In this document: positions 22,473 through 28,675 of the stretch, piece by piece
How positions within the stretch are numbered: the stretch's first letter is position 1
How the letters are laid out: the number at the start of each line of letters is the position of its first letter
NCBI GenBank assembly: GCA_043778315.1
Contig: JAYWGJ010000203.1
Location: 1-28,675 of the forward strand
Source of the DNA: JBEEMU01 sp043778315
GTDB taxonomy: Bacteria; Bacteroidota; Bacteroidia; Chitinophagales; Saprospiraceae
Reading direction: 5' to 3'
DNA: 28,675 bases
Notes under the pieces: model-generated
What the model saw: only the letters and a program-made list of their open reading frames with translations
The model's database searches: none
What the model was told of the DNA's origin: nothing
Translations under genes and position numbers: made by a program

Positions 22473-25400
22473 TTATTCCACCACAAATTTTCTGGTTGCA
22501 ATCCCGTTGCTGTTTTGTATTTGTAGGATATATACCCCTTTCGGGTAATTGGCGGTCGATATCGTCGCAAAATCTGTTGCGGTAGCTGTGGCTACGAGCT
22601 GTCCCGTCACGCTCATTACTTTGAGCAGCGATTGGCTGTTCGAGTTGGCGATAAGCACGTTAAGTTCGTCGGTTGTCGGATTCGGATACACCACTATTTT
22701 TTGCGTAGTATTTTCTTGGCTTGTCGCAACAAACGCCGTTGCTTGCACGCGGCAAAGCTCTATACTCCAAGACGTGAACGTTCCGCCCGTACCCGTCACG
22801 TTGTCTCTTAGTATCAGCGACCATCGACCTGCTGAATTAATATTGTTGAACGTAGCAAGCGCAACCGTTGGTTTTAATTTAGCATTAGCGGGCGGTGGAC
22901 ACGTCACGGTGATAGGAGTCAGCGTAGCTGCGTCATCGAAACCAATGCTGTTTAGTCCTGCTTGCGCGCCACAAAGTCGTGGCATAATATCGATGGTCGA
23001 GGGTACAGGGCTACGCAGCCGTAAACTTAAGTGATTGATATTATTGTGCGTCACTTTTACCGCTTTTACGTTCACGTCACTCACCGTAAATGCGTCAGTG
23101 ACATCGATATTCATCGTTACCGTCGGTACGCTGCTCGAGCTAATCACTAACGGTGCGTCGGCGGTAACATAAGTTTGGCAGACGTTAAAACCCGTCGTAA
23201 AGCTGTATATTGCAGAATTTTCGTTTGCACCGCAAGGATTTACAGCGCGCACGCGCCAAAAATAAGTAGCACCTTCGATAAGCGAAGCGGCAGGTGTAAA
23301 GGTCGTTCCCGTAATATTATTTTGTGTAATAATAATATTGGCAAACAAAGTATCTGTGGCTACCTCTAAGGTATAAGTTACGGCGTTGGCGTTGGCAGCC
23401 CAAGTGAACATCGGCAACGGATTAACTATGCCAGCCGCATCAGCAGGCGAGGCGAGCGTAATTGGCGTAGCAGCAGGCGAATAAACAATTAATTTCACTA
23501 CTTTGGTGCGCACGACTGTACCCGCCGTAGCTGTTGCGGTAAGCAAATAAGTACCTACAGGCGTAGCGGCATCTAAGCCGACGGTGAGTGTGGTCGGTGT
23601 AGTTGGCGAAGCATTTGCAGGGCTAAATGTGCCTGTCGCGTTGGCGGGCAAACCGCTCACCGTGTAATCCACAGACGTACCAAAATTACTCAATACTTCG
23701 TTCGTAAAATTAAAGGTCGGCGTTGTTGTAACGCATACGCGCTGCACGGTATCGGTAGTCATCAAAGTAAAATCGGGTGTAAAATACCGTATTTCAAAGT
23801 TTTTATCGTTAATATCGAAAAATATATTATTAGTCGCTATCGCTTTAATACGGCAGGTTGTGGACGGCGAATTAGGAACACTCCACGCAAAAGTCCCGTT
23901 ATTAGGAACGTTAGTAGCGATAGTGTCCGTAAAAGTTGCGCCGCCGTCGGTACTCAATAAAAGGTGTACGGTCGGGCAGTTGATAGGTGCAATATCGGTG
24001 CTGTTCACGCTCCACGTCACGTTGCGCACTACGCCCACAGGGTAAACAATGCCCGTCGTGTTCGGTGATGTGATGACAAACGGACCCGCCGTGCCGTTTA
24101 CTGTAACGGTTTGAGCGGTATAAATGCTGCCGCCGCAGGCTGCGCGGTTGTCCCGAACGGTGAGGCGGAAATTAAGTGTCCGCCCAAATTGCGGTAATTT
24201 ATTACCGATAGTAGTAGTGCCGTTGATGATGTCGGACAAGTTCGGGAAGTAGCGCGTCGGGCTGGTAGTCGGGTTGAACGAGCGGAACTGCGGTTTTGAA
24301 TTGCTGACCGTAATATCGGGCGCACCCGCCGTGCCTTTGTCCATCGATTCCCAGCAGAAAGTAATTGCGTCGCCGTCCGCGTCCGCGCCGCTACCCGTGA
24401 GCGAAAATGGAGTTGCTTTTGGTATAACAAAAGTAATCGGGCTGACCGAAACGGTCGGCGTGGTGTTGCCTGACGGTAGTTTCAAGGCGCAAGAATTGCC
24501 ATTGAGGATTTGTGAAAACGCGGTTGCCTCATCGAACGACTGCGTATGAAAAATGTCGATACTGTGAGTATCAATGTCGTCCGTGCCGCAGATGCCTGCA
24601 TACGCCATGATGGTCACGCCGCTGCCTGGTTCTACCGCAGTACCTGGGTTGCCGTTGCCGCCGCACGAGCCTTGATTACCGTTGAACGTGTGGTTGCAAC
24701 CGAATTGATGCCCGATTTCATGTACCACATAGTCGATATCGAAAGGGTCGCCGACAGGCGACGCGCTACCCGTCACGCCTTGTGCCTTGCTGTTGCCGCA
24801 CACACAACCGAGCGTAGCTACGCCGCCGCCGCCCGTACTGAAAACGTGACCAATATCGTAGTTGGCTGCGCCAATAATGGCGGTCACTTTGGCTTGGTTT
24901 TCGCCGAGCAATGCGCCGCCGCTATTATTAGTGAAGCCGTCGGTGTTCGGATTAAAGAATATGAGTAAAGAATCGTTTTTCACTAAATTAAAGTGTACCG
25001 CAATGTCGCGCTCATACACACTATTTACGCGCGCCACGCTGGTCACTATTGCTGCCAATACTTGCGCACGGATTTGCGAAGGACTATGGAAAAGCGAGTA
25101 TTCCGCCGTAGCGGACATCGCTAAACGGTAGGTGCGAAGCGTCGGTCCTGTGGTGTTGCCTTGTGGCGCAGCGATGCTTTTTTGTAAGTCAAGCGGCTCA
25201 GTTCCGCTATGCGTCACGGGCGTATTTGCGTCGTGTTTGTCTATATTAGCCGCGTCGCCGACGGCACATTCGCGGCGTTTGCTGCTTCTAAAATCGCTTT
25301 TGTTATATACTATATAGTGTTCGATGTCGAGATGCGCAAACGGGTCGATAAAAACAATCTCGTCGGCGAAACGCGCCATCGCGTGAAAACCGTAGGGCGA

Positions 25401-25784
25401 CACGTCGATAGTCAAGGTCGCTTCGGGGTGTTGCACGCCTTGCCCTGTATAAACTCTGATGTTCGGATAGGTTTTTTGGAGGTCGGGGTGCATACATGAG
25501 TTTTCCCAAATCCGAAACTGCTCGGTGCTGCCGTCGGGCATCGGGAGCGTAAAAATAGCCGCGTTAGCGCGGTCGGTAGCGTTTGCCGCCGATAAGATGC
25601 CTTGCATCGCCGCGACGTTGATGTCGATATTTCGGTAGTGGAGCGGCTGTATTACGCGCTGCAAAGTGGTGAACGGCTCAGTGCCATTTGTCCAGCCTTG
25701 TGCGAGGCGGTTTTGGGCAGTCGCGCCTTGTTGCGCTAAGCCGATAAGTAAAGCAACTAATAAGATTAGTTTAATTTTTTTCAT
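22473..25784 (-). CDS. Secreted reprolysin-like (M12B-type) metallopeptidase with FnIII, P-domain and T9SS sorting domain
   Basis: An 1103-residue secreted protease. A Sec signal covers about 1-23. A pro-region follows to about 210, including RVYTGQGVQHPEATLTIDVSPYGFHAM. The metzincin domain carries the zinc site HEIGHQFGCNH (His355, Glu356, His359, His365) and a Met-turn, TIMAYAGICG, near 391. Next come Ig/cadherin-like beta regions, then a fibronectin type III domain near 785-865 (PMFTWAANANAVTYTLEV, GATYFWRVRAVNPCG). A proprotein-convertase P-type domain spans about 868-1009 (NHLSLRLRSPVPST, AGRWSLILRDN). The final domain, VYPNPTTDELNVLI to GVYILQIQNSNGIATRKFVVE, is a Por secretion (type IX) sorting domain. 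It is therefore exported across the outer membrane and probably surface-attached. No partner genes adjoin. Confidence 0.95.
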   Translation of the reverse strand: MKKIKLILLVALLIGLAQQGATAQNRLAQGWTNGTEPFTTLQRVIQPLHYRNIDINVAAMQGILSAANATDRANAAIFTLPMPDGSTEQFRIWENSCMHPDLQKTYPNIRVYTGQGVQHPEATLTIDVSPYGFHAMARFADEIVFIDPFAHLDIEHYIVYNKSDFRSSKRRECAVGDAANIDKHDANTPVTHSGTEPLDLQKSIAAPQGNTTGPTLRTYRLAMSATAEYSLFHSPSQIRAQVLAAIVTSVARVNSVYERDIAVHFNLVKNDSLLIFFNPNTDGFTNNSGGALLGENQAKVTAIIGAANYDIGHVFSTGGGGVATLGCVCGNSKAQGVTGSASPVGDPFDIDYVVHEIGHQFGCNHTFNGNQGSCGGNGNPGTAVEPGSGVTIMAYAGICGTDDIDTHSIDIFHTQSFDEATAFSQILNGNSCALKLPSGNTTPTVSVSPITFVIPKATPFSLTGSGADADGDAITFCWESMDKGTAGAPDITVSNSKPQFRSFNPTTSPTRYFPNLSDIINGTTTIGNKLPQFGRTLNFRLTVRDNRAACGGSIYTAQTVTVNGTAGPFVITSPNTTGIVYPVGVVRNVTWSVNSTDIAPINCPTVHLLLSTDGGATFTDTIATNVPNNGTFAWSVPNSPSTTCRIKAIATNNIFFDINDKNFEIRYFTPDFTLMTTDTVQRVCVTTTPTFNFTNEVLSNFGTSVDYTVSGLPANATGTFSPANASPTTPTTLTVGLDAATPVGTYLLTATATAGTVVRTKVVKLIVYSPAATPITLASPADAAGIVNPLPMFTWAANANAVTYTLEVATDTLFANIIITQNNITGTTFTPAASLIEGATYFWRVRAVNPCGANENSAIYSFTTGFNVCQTYVTADAPLVISSSSVPTVTMNIDVTDAFTVSDVNVKAVKVTHNNINHLSLRLRSPVPSTIDIMPRLCGAQAGLNSIGFDDAATLTPITVTCPPPANAKLKPTVALATFNNINSAGRWSLILRDNVTGTGGTFTSWSIELCRVQATAFVATSQENTTQKIVVYPNPTTDELNVLIANSNSQSLLKVMSVTGQLVATATATDFATISTANYPKGVYILQIQNSNGIATRKFVVE

Positions 25785-25813
25785 GGTAATATGATAATAT
25801 GAATTTGTGTAGT

Positions 25814-25976
25814 TAGGAAAGTGTCCAAAATAAGTTACTGTATTATTACTTGTCTTTCAAGCCAAAACTGCGTTAGATTTATCGTTACGATGCACGGCAT
25901 CGCGCCTCAAATCTGCCTTATTTTGACCCGAAATCCTGCGTAATAATATTCAGTACCTTATTTTCTCTCCATTCCT
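25814..25976. repeat. Dispersed palindromic repeat, copy 2
   Basis: About 163 bp, starting AGGAAAGTGTCCAAAATAA and ending TTATTTTCTCTCCATTCCT. The halves are imperfect reverse complements (AAAATAAGTTACTG against CAGTACCTTATTTT). It contains the family core CCAAAACTGCGTTAGATT (25862-25879) and its partial complement AAATCTGCCTTATTTTGA. It lies just upstream of the metallopeptidase start. Confidence 0.8.
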
Positions 25977-26157
25977 TGAAAATAAAGTATAAAGGTATTA
26001 AAAAAAATGTAATATGGATATGTGTAAATAGGATTTTACAAAAAAAGGGCGGAACGGGGCTATTTATTTAGAAATGGTCTTTTGAGGTGCGGATTGGTTT
26101 TTTTCTGAAAATATAGAACTTTTTGGACGGTTCGAGCAAAATATACTTATCTCTGCC

Positions 26158-26321
26158 TTAGGAAAGCGTCTAAAATAATCGATACCAATATTGCTTGCCT
26201 TTTGAGCCAAAACTGCGTTAGATTATCCTTACAATGCGCTGCATTGAGCGTCAAATCTGCCTTGTTTTGACACAAAATTCTTCACAATATTTTGGTACTA
26301 CTTATTTTTTCTTCTTTCCTT
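26158..26321. repeat. Dispersed palindromic repeat, copy 3
   Basis: About 164 bp, the same orientation and order of blocks as copy 2: AGGAAAGCGTCTAAAATAA, the 18-mer CCAAAACTGCGTTAGATT (26207-26224), TCAAATCTGCCTTGTTTTGA, and an end with TTATTTTTTCTTCTTTCCT. It ends 21 bp before the ATG of the ATPase gene, so it forms that gene's leader or promoter region. The 180 bp between copies 2 and 3 show nothing recognisable. Confidence 0.8.
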
Positions 26322-26341
26322 ATAACTAAAATCATAAAAAA

Positions 26342-27496
26342 ATGCAACATACCCATATTACTCGCGCGCTGCTAAAAGGCTACCGCAATATCCGCAACAC
26401 CGAGGCGACGTTTCGCGAAGGTCTCAATATTATTATCGGTCTGAACGGCTGCGGCAAGAGTAACTTTTTGTGGCTGTTGGCGAATAGAAAAGATGATGTG
26501 GTTGATGATGTAAAAATAAAAACAGAAATTGATTGGGTTGTTATTAATGAAAGGTATGAAACTGTAAACATAAATGAAAAAATTATACATGAGTATGTTG
26601 AAAATAGAAATGGAATAGAAGCAAAAATAAATAAAAAAATATTTCTAAACGATGACGGTCTTTATGAATATGAATATAGCGATATTTATTTTTATAGAGA
26701 TAAAGACACCTTAGCTCAATTACATAATTTATATAATTTTGAGTGTAACTCGCTCTTGTTTAATTTTAACATTCCTGAGCATATAAAATATTTTACAGAT
26801 GGAAGAGATGATATTAAAGGTAATTTTTTACCCAAAAAATCTTACCGACTTAAGATAGAAAACCCTGTTTTGCGTTCAATAATAACAAAAATAAATTATT
26901 CAGAAGAAATATTTAAAGAAAAACTACAATTAAAACATTTAGAATTTGATGAAAACACCATAAAACAGCTAAAAATATACACGCCAATTCAAAATATTAG
27001 ACTGAAATTTCCGAGATCGGAGCAAGATATTATACAAACCGAAGATGAAATACGGATACAAAATGTATTTTATGAGTTTGAAACAACGGACGGTTGGTAT
27101 CGTTGGACTGACCTTTCAGACGGCACACGCCGCATTGTTTGGTTGGTTTTGAATATTTTGACAACGTATAAAAACGTGATTTTGATAGAAGAACCCGAAC
27201 TCGGCATTCACCCCGAATCGTTGGCTTTGTTCATGGAATTTGTGGAAGAGCAATCAAAAAACAAGCAGTTTATCATCACAACGCATAGCCCCGAAGTGTT
27301 AAATATCATAGACCCAAGCGAATTAGACCGCATCAATATTGCGCGCTACGATGCAGCGCAAAAAACAACGGTAATAGAAAAAATACCTGCCGAACGTCAA
27401 TTATTGATACAAAACTATATGCGGGAAACGGGTTTATTGAGCGGTTATTGGGTACACGTCGATTTGGAGGGTAGCAAAAAATGGAGTTCAGTATGA
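26342..27496 (+). CDS. AAA/ABC-type ATPase of a two-gene defence-like module (OLD/AbiL/PARIS-like)
   Basis: A 384-residue protein with a full ABC-class ATPase core split by a long insert, as in OLD-family and AAA_15/AAA_21 proteins. Walker A is GLNGCGKSN (33-41) after the opening KGYRNIRNTEATFREGLNIIIG. The insert (about 50-230) is AT-rich and acidic. The signature is LSDGTRR (258-264), Walker B with catalytic Glu is VILIEEPELGIHP (279-291), and the switch His is in IITTHSPEVL. Such ATPases act as sensors that license a partner nuclease. The partner here is the TOPRIM-like protein whose ATG overlaps this stop as ATGA. The first ~40 codons and the last third are more GC-rich than the insert. 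Confidence 0.88.
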   Translation: MQHTHITRALLKGYRNIRNTEATFREGLNIIIGLNGCGKSNFLWLLANRKDDVVDDVKIKTEIDWVVINERYETVNINEKIIHEYVENRNGIEAKINKKIFLNDDGLYEYEYSDIYFYRDKDTLAQLHNLYNFECNSLLFNFNIPEHIKYFTDGRDDIKGNFLPKKSYRLKIENPVLRSIITKINYSEEIFKEKLQLKHLEFDENTIKQLKIYTPIQNIRLKFPRSEQDIIQTEDEIRIQNVFYEFETTDGWYRWTDLSDGTRRIVWLVLNILTTYKNVILIEEPELGIHPESLALFMEFVEEQSKNKQFIITTHSPEVLNIIDPSELDRINIARYDAAQKTTVIEKIPAERQLLIQNYMRETGLLSGYWVHVDLEGSKKWSSV

Positions 27497-28107
27497 GTGT
27501 ATTAAGAATCGGTATTATCAGCGAGCATCATAAAAATGATGGCGAGCCAATCGCTACGCTTTTACAGCGATATTTTCACGAAAAAACTACGCTTTTGCAG
27601 CGATATTCTCGCGAAAACGTGAAATTTGAGCAATTGTGTAGCCGTTATAGAAGTGACAGATTAGACACAAAAGAATGTTTTATAGATTTAAAAGCCCAGT
27701 GTTCAGCGTTTAATCCTGATATTATTATTTTCGTTCGCGATTTGGACAGCGAGCGCAAACGCGAAACACGCGCCACATATTTTGAAAAATGCACAGCTTG
27801 CGCTTACATCAAACAGCAAATTCACTTGCTTTTTGTGTATGAAATAGAAGCGTTGATTTTAGCCGATTTGGACGTGACCACGCAGTTTTATCACCTAAAA
27901 AAGCCGTTGCAATTGGCAAAAAGCCTTGTAAAAGAAACAAACCCCAAAGGTTTTTTGAAAGCAGCGATTTGGGAAGCAACGGAGCGAAAAATGGAGTATT
28001 CAGAGTCGGATATGCGCGAATTAGCAACGGTTCTCGACCTTGAATTATTAGAAAAAAACTATCCGATTTGGAGCGATTTTATTGCAAATTTTGATGGAAT
28101 TTTGTAA
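27493..28107 (+). CDS. TOPRIM-like protein (DUF4276/RloB/AbiLii-like), putative nuclease partner
   Basis: A 204-residue protein. I use the ATG at 27493, which overlaps the preceding stop as ATGA; an in-frame ATG at 27481 adds four residues. Acidic positions expected of a TOPRIM fold are visible: Glu11 in GIISEHHKNDGEP, Asp83 and Asp85 in IIIFVRDLDSE, and an acidic pair in LLFVYEIEALILAD (Glu117, Glu119). This order (N-terminal Glu, DxD after a strand, then E-x-E-A-x-x-L-A-D) fits DUF4276/RloB-type proteins that pair with ABC ATPases in abortive-infection systems (AbiL, and by analogy PARIS). I infer a nuclease or tRNA/DNA-acting toxin held in check by the ATPase. Near the start an 11-codon segment is duplicated (TLLQRYFHEKT / TLLQRYSRENV). 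Confidence 0.7.
   Translation: MSVLRIGIISEHHKNDGEPIATLLQRYFHEKTTLLQRYSRENVKFEQLCSRYRSDRLDTKECFIDLKAQCSAFNPDIIIFVRDLDSERKRETRATYFEKCTACAYIKQQIHLLFVYEIEALILADLDVTTQFYHLKKPLQLAKSLVKETNPKGFLKAAIWEATERKMEYSESDMRELATVLDLELLEKNYPIWSDFIANFDGIL
27554..27619 (+). repeat. 33-bp tandem duplication inside the TOPRIM-like gene
   Basis: CTACGCTTTTACAGCGATAT at 27554 is repeated 33 bp later as CTACGCTTTTGCAGCGATAT at 27587, and the following bases (TTTCACGAAAA and TCTCGCGAAAA) also match. The unit is 11 codons, so the frame is kept. Confidence 0.8.
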
Positions 28108-28166
28108 TTTTTTTAAATTAAAAAAACAGCAATTGTACCCGTTCAAACAAAAAACTGCTTCTGATT

Positions 28167-28592
28167 TTATTTCCAAATCAGAATAACCATACCCGCCAAT
28201 ATACATGCCGAACCTGCCAGCAGTTTACCCGTGACGGGTTCTTTGAGGAGCAAAAAAGAGAGCAGCAGCGTGACTACAATACTGCCTTTATCGATGCTCG
28301 CCACATACGAAACCTGCCCTATTTTCATAGCGCGGTAGTAAAAAATCCACGACAGCGAAGTCGTTATGCCCGATAGCGTCAAAAAAATAAGGTTGCGCAA
28401 CGGCGCAACGTGCAGTTCCGCTACCGCATCGCGGAACACAAAAGCATTCGTCACCACTATCGCAAAAACGACCGTCGTGCGGAGCGCGAGCGCGGTATCG
28501 GAACTCAAGTCTTTCATACCAAACTTGGCGATGACGGAGGTCAATCCTGCAAAAAACATCGCTATAACGGCGTAAATCACCCATTTTTCCAT
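28167..28592 (-). CDS. Half-size EamA family transporter
   Basis: A 141-residue membrane protein with five predicted helices and a single EamA repeat: WVIYAVIAMFFAGLTSVIAKFGM, TALALRTTVVFAIVVTNAFVF with the Arg typical of the first repeat, NLIFLTLSGITTSLSWIFYYRAM, SYVASIDKGSIVVTLLLSFLLLKEPVTG, and LLAGSACILAGMVILIWK. One-domain members of this family are known and probably work as dimers; the substrate is unknown. It converges on the ATPase/TOPRIM pair. The start ATG at 28592 precedes the first helix directly, and the 83 bp beyond it to the window end show only AT-rich sequence. Confidence 0.85.
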   Translation of the reverse strand: MEKWVIYAVIAMFFAGLTSVIAKFGMKDLSSDTALALRTTVVFAIVVTNAFVFRDAVAELHVAPLRNLIFLTLSGITTSLSWIFYYRAMKIGQVSYVASIDKGSIVVTLLLSFLLLKEPVTGKLLAGSACILAGMVILIWK

Positions 28593-28675
28593 AATAACTT
28601 TCTATTTTAGTGCAAATAACTATGTGATTTATGAATGTAAATATACAATTTTATTCACAATAAAAATATTTCAAT

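Noticed and set aside
24546..24968. Plus-strand ORF of 140 codons
   Set aside because: It is antisense to the zinc-binding region of the metallopeptidase and reflects the GC-rich codons there.
25814..26321. Insertion sequence upstream of the ATPase gene
   Set aside because: The two repeats are palindromic but have no transposase between them, and no target-site duplication could be made out by eye.

Overview
The window looks like a chromosomal segment of a low-GC member of the Bacteroidota. Direct signs are: a secreted metallopeptidase ending in a type IX secretion (Por) sorting domain; the conserved DUF177-rpmF pair; cdaA, nhaD and waaA; an ECF sigma factor and an anti-sigma-like membrane protein; outer-membrane barrels with Sec signals; and several promoters matching the Bacteroidota -7 box TAnnTTTG. 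Shine-Dalgarno sites are not evident. No rRNA, tRNA, CRISPR array or transposase was seen.

Layout. 1-3559 (+): 3' part of a serine-beta-lactamase-like protein whose catalytic Ser and Lys appear replaced, an anti-sigma-like membrane protein, and an outer-membrane barrel with proline-rich and heptad-repeat segments. 3560-4322: no gene, but three stacked imperfect palindromes and a terminator. 4323-6503 (-): two small secreted proteins with a lipocalin-like look and a barrel. 6721-7206 (+): ECF sigma factor. 7217-9518 (-): three-gene run DinB-like / NRDE (TANGO2-like) / ATP-grasp. 9665-11523 (-): DoxX, YHS-domain protein and AraC-type regulator. 11655-12482 (-): rpmF and DUF177. 12672-17156 (+): a tight four-gene operon, the main discovery candidate. 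17234-19388 (-): cdaA and nhaD. 19389-20163: no gene, but a long degenerate array with a 21-bp period. 20164-22375 (+): waaA and an EamA transporter. 22473-25784 (-): secreted reprolysin-like metallopeptidase. 25785-26341: two copies of a dispersed palindromic repeat whose third, enlarged copy lies at 3933-4250. 26342-28107 (+): an ATPase plus TOPRIM-like pair resembling AbiL/PARIS-type defence. 28167-28592 (-): half-size EamA transporter.

The most interesting unit is 12672-17156. One promoter and one strong terminator enclose a cytosine-C5 DNA methyltransferase, a protein with two GHKL ATPase modules (an N-terminal MORC/Hsp90-like one and a C-terminal histidine-kinase one), a CheY-like receiver with a helical tail, and a small protein with a caspase-like His-Gly...Cys pattern. 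The genes overlap or are 4 nt apart. No restriction nuclease is present. I infer a self/non-self sensing system in which the ATPase/kinase signals through the receiver to a protease effector. The parts are read from the sequence; the mechanism is inference. With the ATPase/TOPRIM pair, the window carries two probable defence modules among housekeeping genes.
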